DNA from: Phocaeicola oris
GTDB taxonomy: Bacteria; Bacteroidota; Bacteroidia; Bacteroidales; Bacteroidaceae
Assembly: GCF_021295095.1 (NCBI RefSeq)
Contig: NZ_JAJLQX010000005.1
Location: forward strand, 1-64,000
Direction: 5' to 3'
Length of the DNA: 64,000 nucleotides
How positions within the stretch are numbered: the stretch's first letter is position 1; every line of letters starts with the position of its first letter. The notes below the pieces were generated by a model that saw nothing but the letters and a program-made list of their open reading frames with translations, was not told the DNA's origin and ran no database searches. Made by a program: the position numbers and the translations under genes. This document shows, piece after piece, positions 55,624 through 62,534 of the stretch.

Positions 55624-55938
55624 ATGGGAAAGAAAGTGTATATCAGTGGCGCGATTGCGCATTACGACATGAATGAGAGAAAGGCGGTATTTAAGGCAGC
55701 CGAAGAGTTTCTGAAGGCAGAAGGTTATCACCCTGTAAATCCTTTCGAAAACGGTCTGCCTCAACCCGGAGACTGGCGAGAGCACATGCGGCGTGACATT
55801 GCGCTGTTACTGGAGTGTGACTACATCTACATGTTGGACGGCTGGTGGCAGAGCAAAGGAGCAAAGTTGGAGCTCGACGTGGCCAGTTCGTGCGGTATTG
55901 CTCCGATGTTTGAGGTCATAGAGATAAATGATGTATAA
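55624..55938 (+). CDS. DUF4406 protein, nucleoside deoxyribosyltransferase-like
   Basis: 104 aa. VYISGAIAHYD, HPVNPFENGLPQ, DIALLLECDYIYMLDGWWQSKGA and the following acidic helix match DUF4406, a short relative of nucleoside 2-deoxyribosyltransferases. It could act on nucleotides or on their derivatives during phage growth. Such genes are frequent in Bacteroides phages and mobile elements. Confidence 0.8.
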   Translation: MGKKVYISGAIAHYDMNERKAVFKAAEEFLKAEGYHPVNPFENGLPQPGDWREHMRRDIALLLECDYIYMLDGWWQSKGAKLELDVASSCGIAPMFEVIEINDV

Positions 55939-55958
55939 ATCAATTAAAAATCAAAGTT

Positions 55959-56426
55959 ATGGGAACAGAACGGAACTATGCGCGTTTTTACACGCTTCTG
56001 AAGAAATTGCCCGATGCGGACAAAGAGACGCTGGTGGCACAATACACGGGCGGGCGGACAACCAGTTTGAGAGAAACCACCCTTCAGGAATACAAGACGA
56101 TGTGCGATGATATGCAGCAGGTGGCAGGTTACGACGAAAGGATGGCAGCTCTGCGTAAGGAACTCAGACGCAGGCGCAGTGTGTGCCTGAAACTGATGCA
56201 GCGGTTGGGCATTGACACTACCGACTGGGCAGCAATCGACAACTTTTGCATGCATCCACGAATAGCGGGCAAACTGTTCCGTCAAATATCTGCCGAAGAG
56301 TTGGATGCGCTCGCCATCAAACTACGTGCGATTGATCGTAAAGGCGGTCTCCGGAAAAAAGAATCAAGGTGTCCGAACACGTCGCTCTATTGGTTGTTGC
56401 AGTCTGACAATGCCCTTAAAAATTGA
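55959..56426 (+). CDS. phage protein, unknown
   Basis: 155 aa, helical and very basic in the middle (ALRKELRRRRSVCLKLMQRL). WAAIDNFCMHPRIAGKLFRQIS and EELDALAIKLRAIDRKGG recall GemA-like regulatory proteins of Mu-type phages in position and length, but the match is not strong enough to name it. Confidence 0.6.
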   Translation: MGTERNYARFYTLLKKLPDADKETLVAQYTGGRTTSLRETTLQEYKTMCDDMQQVAGYDERMAALRKELRRRRSVCLKLMQRLGIDTTDWAAIDNFCMHPRIAGKLFRQISAEELDALAIKLRAIDRKGGLRKKESRCPNTSLYWLLQSDNALKN

Positions 56427-56431
56427 AAAAG

Positions 56432-56575
56432 ATGGAAAAAGAGACAGACAAGATGCTTGTATTGCTTGAAAGGCAGATTTATGAAACAGTCGGGCTGTTG
56501 CCCGCCATCGAACGGGAATCTTTTTTAAAAAGCCTGATCGATTGGATAACGGAACAAACAAAAAGTATCATATAA
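56432..56575 (+). CDS. small phage protein, unknown
   Basis: 47 aa (MEKETDKMLVLLERQIYETV to TKSII), helical, starting 5 bases after the previous stop. Supported by tight packing only. Confidence 0.5.
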   Translation: MEKETDKMLVLLERQIYETVGLLPAIERESFLKSLIDWITEQTKSII

Positions 56576-56588
56576 AAAACAATCAGCT

Positions 56589-56747
56589 ATGAGACAGAAG
56601 ATAAAAGAGGTTATGAGTTATATACGCGAATGCTCGTCCGATATGAACGAGGAAGCGTATGACAGGTTCCTTGAAGAATTGGCATTTGAAATTGAAACGG
56701 AAAGGGAACTGTGTCAATGGAACGATAATACCGAAGATAATAAATAA
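56589..56747 (+). CDS. small acidic phage protein, unknown
   Basis: 52 aa (MRQKIKEVMSYIRECSSDMN to NTEDNK), rich in Glu and predicted helical. It begins 13 bases after the previous stop and ends 17 bases before the DUF3164 gene. Confidence 0.5.
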   Translation: MRQKIKEVMSYIRECSSDMNEEAYDRFLEELAFEIETERELCQWNDNTEDNK

Positions 56748-56764
56748 CTTAAAAAAGAAAAGCA

Positions 56765-57427
56765 ATGGAAGAAAGAAAAATGATGGTGGAAATGACTGCT
56801 GAAGAAAAAGCCCGTTTCGAGGCTTTTCAAGTGTCAGAAGCAAAGAAAGCAGCGGAAGCGAGAGCTAAAGCCGACCGAGAGAAATATAAAGAGCTGGTAG
56901 ATGAGGAGATAGAAAAGAGCATACCGATACTCCTTGATGTGAGTGAAAGCATCAAAGTGAGCAAGCAATGCGTGCAGGATAATTTTAAAACGATTTTGGA
57001 ATTGAAATCGGAATTGTTCCAAACAAAGCGGGACGACCAGAAAAGTCACACGTTTACCAATTCTGACGGCAATAAACGCATAACGCTCGGTGTGTACGTG
57101 ACAGACGGGTATCGGGATACGGTGGAGGAAGGCATTGACATTGTGAAAGAATACATATCATCTCTTGCCAACGACCGGAAAACAAAATCTCTCGTCAAAA
57201 TGATTTTTAGACTGCTAAGCCGGGACGCGAAGGGGACGTTGAAAGCAAGCCGTATCGTGCAACTTAGAAAAATCGCGGAAGAAATTGGCAACGATCGTTT
57301 TTTAGAGGGTGTGCGTATCATTGAGGAAGCCTATCAGCCTGAAGTGAGCAAACAATTTATACGCGCGGAAATCAGAGACAAAAACGGCATGTGGAAAGCA
57401 GTGCCGTTGGGTATGACGGAATCATAA
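56765..57427 (+). CDS. DUF3164 phage protein
   Basis: 220 aa. An N-terminal coiled coil of alternating Ala, Glu and Lys (about 10-60) is followed by TFTNSDGNKRITLGVYVTDGYRDTVEEGI and RLLSRDAKGTLKASRIVQLR, which match DUF3164, a family typical of Mu-like early regions. Biochemical role is not known; a DNA-binding or recombination-related task is suspected from the conserved position. Confidence 0.82.
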   Translation: MEERKMMVEMTAEEKARFEAFQVSEAKKAAEARAKADREKYKELVDEEIEKSIPILLDVSESIKVSKQCVQDNFKTILELKSELFQTKRDDQKSHTFTNSDGNKRITLGVYVTDGYRDTVEEGIDIVKEYISSLANDRKTKSLVKMIFRLLSRDAKGTLKASRIVQLRKIAEEIGNDRFLEGVRIIEEAYQPEVSKQFIRAEIRDKNGMWKAVPLGMTES

Positions 57428-57442
57428 GGAGGAGAAAGGAAT

Positions 57443-57724
57443 ATGTTATATAAAGTACAATTCCAAATACACCGTAGAGGTTATCGAAAGCTCAGGCTCG
57501 AGGGGATATATGTCTTGGATGCGGAAAACGAAATGTCGGTACCCGAAATGAAACAGGACGTTACCAAATTTATCCAACGCCAGCTCATTGACAGGAACAA
57601 AGAATTTGAGAACTTCCAGGTAGAGCTGACTATTTTTAAGAAACTGAAGACCGATTTTCTGTATCGATCGACAGGGAAAGTTATAACAGATAAAAAGGAA
57701 GAAGATAATGGAACAGAGAAGTAA
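57443..57724 (+). CDS. small phage protein, unknown
   Basis: 93 aa. YKVQFQIHRRGYRKLRLEGIYVL begins a beta-rich fold; the end is basic. It overlaps the start of the next gene by 17 bases, which supports both as coding. An AAGGAGG-like purine run precedes the ATG. Confidence 0.55.
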   Translation: MLYKVQFQIHRRGYRKLRLEGIYVLDAENEMSVPEMKQDVTKFIQRQLIDRNKEFENFQVELTIFKKLKTDFLYRSTGKVITDKKEEDNGTEK

Positions 57725-57950
57725 TTCCAAAGCCCGGTATATACCCACCCGTGTGGCGGTGTGCAAGCACTGCTCAGGCAAAGGTGTCGTGTTTGAGTAT
57801 GCCGATGAGGACAAAACAACCGTGTCCGGATCAAGTAAATGTCCCGTATGTCTCGGATCCGGCAGAGTAAAGGTAACCAGTTCGGTGGTAACAACCGTCA
57901 GCCCGTTTATCCCCGGAAAAGATGACAAGGCAGAGGTGATTTCCATGTAA
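57708..57950 (+). CDS. small zinc-finger-like protein with DnaJ-type CxxCxGxG motifs
   Basis: 80 aa. CKHCSGKGVVFEY and CPVCLGSGRVK are two CxxCxGxG motifs, as in the zinc-binding centre of DnaJ, so one zinc ion is probably bound. The rest is short and unstructured. It is the last gene of the long early run and is followed by a terminator. Confidence 0.65.
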   Translation: MEQRSNSKARYIPTRVAVCKHCSGKGVVFEYADEDKTTVSGSSKCPVCLGSGRVKVTSSVVTTVSPFIPGKDDKAEVISM

Positions 57951-58009
57951 GTCACTAAAAAACTGTCAAAGCGTTGGTAGTATCGAGATAAGTCCCTTTT
58001 ATTCATCCT

Positions 58010-58045
58010 AAAAGTCAGCGGAAATTCTATTTTCCTGCTGACTTT
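58010..58045. terminator. terminator at the end of the early run
   Basis: AAAGTCAGCGGAAA pairs with TTTCCTGCTGACTTT (small bulge) around a 6-base loop, with T-rich sequence after it. Confidence 0.7.
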
Positions 58046-58069
58046 CTTCATATTATGCCGCGAATGATA

Positions 58070-58077
58070 TATCTTTG
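58070..58077 (+). promoter_or_regulatory. -7 box (TATCTTTG) for the gene at 58098
   Basis: Exact TAnnTTTG match 20 bases upstream of the ATG; follows the early terminator. Confidence 0.5.
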
Positions 58078-58097
58078 TATCAAGTAATCAACTATAT

Positions 58098-58445
58098 ATG
58101 CAGGAAAAAATCGTGATACCGTTTACTTGTCCTAAAATAGAGAAAGCCGGCAACCGTCGTGGGACACGCAAGGCTGTCTCCTTGGATGTTGCCATCACCT
58201 CCCGTCGTGACCGCCTCAAGAAGCGGAACCGGCTGCTGACTGCCCGGTATTATTATTGGACCGAGGTCAAACGCCGCCGCTTTGACGATGTTTTGAGGAT
58301 CCTTTCCGATAATGAGTTTTTCGTCGAGGAGCGGACCATCAGTAACACGTTGGTTGAGCAGGATGATTTTTACAACGAACTGCTCCAATCCAAGTTATCC
58401 TCCCGCAAGCTCAAGGCGATGTTCCCCGGCTTTGACTGGCGTTAA
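58098..58445 (+). CDS. basic phage protein, unknown
   Basis: 115 aa, strongly basic in the first half (SRRDRLKKRNRLLTARYYYW) and acidic later (RILSDNEFFVEERTISNTLV). It has its own promoter after the early terminator, and its last 4 bases overlap the end of the opposite-strand structural run. A DNA-binding regulator of late genes is possible; the helix around VEERTISNTL could be a recognition element, but this is inference. Confidence 0.65.
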   Translation: MQEKIVIPFTCPKIEKAGNRRGTRKAVSLDVAITSRRDRLKKRNRLLTARYYYWTEVKRRRFDDVLRILSDNEFFVEERTISNTLVEQDDFYNELLQSKLSSRKLKAMFPGFDWR

Positions 58446-58873
58446 TCCATGAACTCGGTCTCGTACATTACGTTATAGACTTTCAGCCCGTCTGCCCGCT
58501 TTTCCGGCGCGCACCGGATACGGCGCATGGGGTTGAAAAGGTTCCCACCGTTCCACCACTGCAGAGCCCTGTGTATCTTCTCCAACGTATCCATGCGGCA
58601 TAAGGCGTGTTCCCTTACAAGCTTCGGTGCCGCCGCATGGGTGCTTCCGGCTTTCTCGAAAGCCACCTTGAGCTGTATTTGCGCATTGATTTTTTGCGTG
58701 CCCCCCGTGTAGGTTTGGCATGACGGATAAGCAATCTCTATCAAACAGCACGGGAAAGCCACGGCAGGGCGTTCCGCTGAATTTAACTGCCCTTCCTCGG
58801 CATCTATCCATCTGAGTTGCGGCACTTCCGTTTTGAGCCGGTCGCAAACGGCCATAAAAATTTCTTTGTTCAT
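58442..58873 (-). CDS. phage structural-type protein, unknown
   Basis: 143 aa. IFMAVCDRLKTEVPQLRWIDAEEGQL and a mixed alpha/beta pattern with LKVYNVMYETEF at the end recall tail-completion or tail-terminator proteins of tailed phages. It lies 2 bases behind the gpG-like gene in the head-to-tail gene cluster, which supports such a role. No family was recognised with certainty. Confidence 0.65.
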   Translation of the reverse strand: MNKEIFMAVCDRLKTEVPQLRWIDAEEGQLNSAERPAVAFPCCLIEIAYPSCQTYTGGTQKINAQIQLKVAFEKAGSTHAAAPKLVREHALCRMDTLEKIHRALQWWNGGNLFNPMRRIRCAPEKRADGLKVYNVMYETEFMD

Positions 58874-58875
58874 AT

Positions 58876-59352
58876 CTATTCTTGATTAAGTGAGTCTATA
58901 TATCCCGCTATCCGGTCGTGAATTTGTTCGTTCAATTCCTTTGAGTCTCCCATGAATTCGCGCCGGGGTATACGGGCATTGCGGGTATGTGCTTTGACAA
59001 ACACCTCTTTTTCCTTGGTTTTTCGGGTATGTGCCGGTACGTGTACCGCGCCCGCGAACCCCTCGTTATGCGCCCGGACATAATCCACCTTTTCGTTTCC
59101 TGCCGAGATGACCACCCGCTGTGGGGTTATCACTGCCGGCCGGATGCTGTTCATCAACGCTCCGGAGTCGATCAGCAGAGAACCGGTCTTTTTGGGTACT
59201 TTGGCCGGAGCCCACGGGTTCCCGTCAAACGCTTTATTTTTAAAGGTTGACTGGTAGTATTCCGTGGCCGTTTCCGCCACGATGTCTGCCGCGTCGGAGA
59301 GGATCTCCTCGGGGAGTGACTGCAGATATTTATTCAGTTCCTTGATGTTCAT
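58876..59352 (-). CDS. phage virion morphogenesis protein (Mu gpG-like)
   Basis: 158 aa. SGALMNSIRP, VDYVRAHNEGFAG and IPRREFMGDSKELN are the conserved motifs of the virion morphogenesis family (PF05069; Mu gpG). The family acts in tail assembly or head-tail joining. It follows the portal fusion gene in the same direction after a 216-base gap that may hold a small coupled frame. Confidence 0.85.
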   Translation of the reverse strand: MNIKELNKYLQSLPEEILSDAADIVAETATEYYQSTFKNKAFDGNPWAPAKVPKKTGSLLIDSGALMNSIRPAVITPQRVVISAGNEKVDYVRAHNEGFAGAVHVPAHTRKTKEKEVFVKAHTRNARIPRREFMGDSKELNEQIHDRIAGYIDSLNQE

Positions 59353-59353
59353 A

Positions 59354-59572
59354 TTAAAATAATTTTATATATTTGCATTTGAAGCATGGTTTGCCGGATA
59401 ATGGAATACGCAGTACCTCGCAGGTGGTGGGTGCGTATAAGACTGAGTACAGCGGCAGTACCATGTTAACCTGAAGCAGAGGCAGGACACCGGCTATCCA
59501 ACCGTATGAAGCGGAACCTCCACGTGTGGATGTTCCAATAATTAGGACGGCGGACGTGAGGACCTGCCTCAC
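59354..59572 (-). CDS. possible small coupled phage protein
   Basis: 72 aa from a GTG at 59572 whose GTGA overlaps the stop of the portal fusion gene, a usual coupling pattern. The protein is hydrophobic (ASYGWIAGVLPLLQVNMVL) and ends with GKPCFKCKYIK. No family recognised. Without the overlap it would be dismissed as chance. Confidence 0.35.
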   Translation of the reverse strand: MRQVLTSAVLIIGTSTRGGSASYGWIAGVLPLLQVNMVLPLYSVLYAPTTCEVLRIPLSGKPCFKCKYIKLF

Positions 59573-62097
59573 GATTTATGTATGAGCAGTCCTCTCCGGT
59601 ATCTCCATACAGGGTCGATCTGTCGGTTCCTCCTGCTTCTTTCTTTGATGTTGGGGTGTTGCTCAATTTCAAACCATGTCAAGACCTGGTACACTATCCC
59701 TTCTTTTACCTCACAGATGACATTGATGGCTTTTCCTTTATAGAACTTGATAAAATTCAGATTTTTGAATTTTTTCTGGTAGTTGTTCAACCAAATTTCA
59801 TCGGGATTTTTAAGCACGTCCGGGATACATTCCAACAGCGGTATGCGAGCTTTCTCGTATTTCTTGGAGGTATGTCGCTCGAATACATCCTCCAAAAGCT
59901 GTACTTTCCGCCCTTGATAGTCTTCCATTGCCTGATGTGTCTGATGCCATTCGTCCGGGTCTCCGGTGAATGTTGGCACTTCCGTAGTGGCCGCTTCTAA
60001 TAGCTTTTTGAAGGAATCCAGCCCGTAATCATTGTAATGCAGGTCGCCCAACAAAGCGGCTGCTTTATCGGCAAACTTGCGAACGTACTGTTGGTCTTTT
60101 GAAAACACCTCGGCGGTTATCCCTCGGTTAGAATCCCATCCTTGCGCCTCGTTCATTTTCCATTCTTTCGTTTTGAAATAGTCATCGACCATGCTTTCCA
60201 TGGCACTAAAATCCACTTCCTTTGCCTCGTGCTTCATGAGTGGCACCACCCTGCACCGGCATCTCCATCCATTCGGCGGCCATATCTTGTTCCACCGCGG
60301 ATTGCTTGAGTGCAAGATGACTCCGTCCAGTTGTTGGTGCTCTTTTCTTACCTTTTCATCACCTGCGGTCACATACTTCCAGTAGGGGAACAGCTTGGTT
60401 TTTCCCATCAGGCGGTGATAATTGGCGGCGGACTCCGCGGTGAGTACGGCCGTATCATACTCCGTCTTTTGCCATACCTTATTGAACTTGCCGCATATCC
60501 GCTCCGCTTTACCGGTAAATTCCTGAAAATTACCGCTTTCCCTGAACGCCTTGTTTAAAGCCTGTATTTCCGCCAGTGTTTTGCCGGCAGAAAAATGAAA
60601 GAGGTTCATTTCCATCGCGGTAATAAACGCGTCATCCTTCAGCCCGTAGGCGAACCTTTCGTCCGCGTTGCTAATTGACCGTCGGTAGGCGTTTCGGATC
60701 CCCTTTATCAAGTCGGTCGAGATAAACGAGAACAATTCGGCATCGAACTTTTTGACTTCCCCGTTGGCAATCCTCGCGGCGAGTTTTTCCGCCATCGTCG
60801 CATCATCCTTCAGCCTGATGGGGGCATTTCCATTGTATGCCCCGATTTTCGGGGCATGCACGAAAAAATCCCACAAGCGCGTTAAGAAATTACGGTCTGT
60901 ATGGTTGATCATTTCCTCTTCCGTGTTCTCGCCCATCTCTGCCTGAGCTTGCGAAGTCGCGTGTCTGGCAACGGGTTCCCCATCCTTGGGCATGGGGATG
61001 GAATATTTCTCGTGCAGGTAACTCTGCGGAATCTCCATGATGTCAGAGAGTTGTACCACCTCCGCCACGGTGAGCTGTTCCGCCGCCTTGGGAAAAATAA
61101 ACTTTCCTCCGGCAACGGGATATCCTCTGGCTTCCAGCATGGGAAGTACTTTCTGGTTGAGCACCCGCTGGACATACCGCAGGTCGGATCTGTTCTTACC
61201 TTCTTCTACCTCCTTGTGTATTTCGCCCAGCGATCGCGCGCCTTTCTCGCCCTGTACGGTGGTCATGGTTTGTCCGAGTATGGTAATCAGCATCTCCTCG
61301 TTGTTGGCCTGTCGGAATTCGTTGTACGATGTTCCCGATCCCGCGCCGCTCTCTTTGGTCTCCACGTCGGCCTCTTTGGGTATCACGACATAGGGCGCTG
61401 AGCCGGCTTTCTCAAAGGCTTCTTCCAACAGCCGGCGGCTCTCCGGATCATACGTGTTATATTTACCAACGCGTTGCGGCATCCCGAACAGCTCCACCCA
61501 TTGGGACCAATCCCCGAAACCTCCCCGCTTGTAAATGGCATAAGGAGCGGCTTTAAGCAGCAGCCCGAAATCCCGGTCTTTACCGAGAATGAGCAGTTGG
61601 GAATCCCCCTCGTAAGGTATGCCTGTCTCATCCGTGTCCATCCGGAGGATGGTGCGGTTTCTCAGGTTGATATGCTTGGCCGGAATCGGCTCCACTTTGA
61701 ACCCATCGTTGAAGGTTATCTCCACTCCGGAGCGGCCGTATATTTTCTTTTTCAGGATTTCGGTGAGCAAATCTTCCCACGCGACGGTATCCATCAGAGC
61801 CGTGATTTCCTCCACTTCTTCCCCGTCCTCGTTTTGGAAGGTAAGTTCCGAATTGGTGACCGCGTCGACGCGCTTTTGAACGGCATCGCTCAAAACACCG
61901 TCAATCATGATGTCGTCGAGCAGGTCGTACAGCTGTTTGGTTCGGCCGTTGTCCGCCGCCATGAGAGCTGTTCGCCAGTTGCCCACATCATATACTTTCC
62001 GCTGGGGAGCCTTGACCACTAACTGATGTATGACCAGCTGTTCTTTGGCTGCTGATGCCCTATTCGTCTTTTCAGCTTTTCTTCTCTTGTTCGCCAT
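59569..62097 (-). CDS. phage portal (DUF935)-MuF head protein fusion with C-terminal nuclease-like domain
   Basis: 842 aa, three parts. Residues about 30-440 are a Mu gp29-like portal (DUF935: KKKIYGRSGVEITF, FGMPQRVGKYN). Residues about 450-630 are the Mu gpF/SPP1 gp7 minor head domain (YWKYVTAGDEKVRKEH, PPNGWRCRCRVVP). Residues about 735-842 (CIPDVLKNPDEIWLNNYQ, FIKFYKGKAINVICEVKEG, YQVLTWFEI) resemble the phage barnase-EndoU-ColicinE5/D-RelE-like nuclease (PBECR2) domain. In Mu these two head proteins are separate genes. Such MuF fusions with toxin domains are known from other phages; here the portal is joined as well. Confidence 0.82.
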   Translation of the reverse strand: MANKRRKAEKTNRASAAKEQLVIHQLVVKAPQRKVYDVGNWRTALMAADNGRTKQLYDLLDDIMIDGVLSDAVQKRVDAVTNSELTFQNEDGEEVEEITALMDTVAWEDLLTEILKKKIYGRSGVEITFNDGFKVEPIPAKHINLRNRTILRMDTDETGIPYEGDSQLLILGKDRDFGLLLKAAPYAIYKRGGFGDWSQWVELFGMPQRVGKYNTYDPESRRLLEEAFEKAGSAPYVVIPKEADVETKESGAGSGTSYNEFRQANNEEMLITILGQTMTTVQGEKGARSLGEIHKEVEEGKNRSDLRYVQRVLNQKVLPMLEARGYPVAGGKFIFPKAAEQLTVAEVVQLSDIMEIPQSYLHEKYSIPMPKDGEPVARHATSQAQAEMGENTEEEMINHTDRNFLTRLWDFFVHAPKIGAYNGNAPIRLKDDATMAEKLAARIANGEVKKFDAELFSFISTDLIKGIRNAYRRSISNADERFAYGLKDDAFITAMEMNLFHFSAGKTLAEIQALNKAFRESGNFQEFTGKAERICGKFNKVWQKTEYDTAVLTAESAANYHRLMGKTKLFPYWKYVTAGDEKVRKEHQQLDGVILHSSNPRWNKIWPPNGWRCRCRVVPLMKHEAKEVDFSAMESMVDDYFKTKEWKMNEAQGWDSNRGITAEVFSKDQQYVRKFADKAAALLGDLHYNDYGLDSFKKLLEAATTEVPTFTGDPDEWHQTHQAMEDYQGRKVQLLEDVFERHTSKKYEKARIPLLECIPDVLKNPDEIWLNNYQKKFKNLNFIKFYKGKAINVICEVKEGIVYQVLTWFEIEQHPNIKERSRRNRQIDPVWRYRRGLLIHKS

Positions 62098-62106
62098 AGT
62101 TATGTA

Positions 62107-62532
62107 TTAAAAATGTTGACTGCGTTTGGGATTGCTCCCATATATATATTCACTTGCGGTATCGGGTTTCCCGTCACCATCCTCGTCTATAACGGGCAGA
62201 TCCGGTTTAATGTCTGATTTTTGCACCTGCCTGAGCCATGCCACCGCACGTTCGTAGCGATCCTGCCGGAGTTGCAGGTCGGTACCCGCGTTGCAGAGGT
62301 TTACAAAATGCCACACGGCGATGTCCTTAATAAAAATGAGGAGCAGGGCGTTTCTTTGGTCTCCCGTGGCCTCGAAAATCTTTTTGCGGTCATAGGCGCC
62401 GAGATAGCCGTATGCTTCCTGCGTGGCAGCGTCAATGGCTGCCGTGAGGATTGTTTCATCCTCTCTGCTGATAACCTCTATGTTTTCTTTGTAGAGGTGC
62501 GTTTCCAATTCTTTGGGTGTGATAAATGCCAT
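62107..62532 (-). CDS. phage DUF1320 protein (Mu gp36-like)
   Basis: 141 aa. FITPKELETHLYKENIEVI, AIDAATQEAYGYLGAYD and a helical core with LLIFIKDIAVWHFVNLCNAG match DUF1320, the gp36 family of Mu-like phages, an adaptor at the head-tail interface. It lies between terminase and portal, both on the minus strand, with gaps of 2 and 9 bases. Confidence 0.85.
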   Translation of the reverse strand: MAFITPKELETHLYKENIEVISREDETILTAAIDAATQEAYGYLGAYDRKKIFEATGDQRNALLLIFIKDIAVWHFVNLCNAGTDLQLRQDRYERAVAWLRQVQKSDIKPDLPVIDEDGDGKPDTASEYIYGSNPKRSQHF

Positions 62533-62534
62533 GG

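Noticed and set aside
59353-59568. tRNA or structured RNA in the gap before the gpG gene
   Set aside because: No cloverleaf or conserved T-loop was found on either strand.
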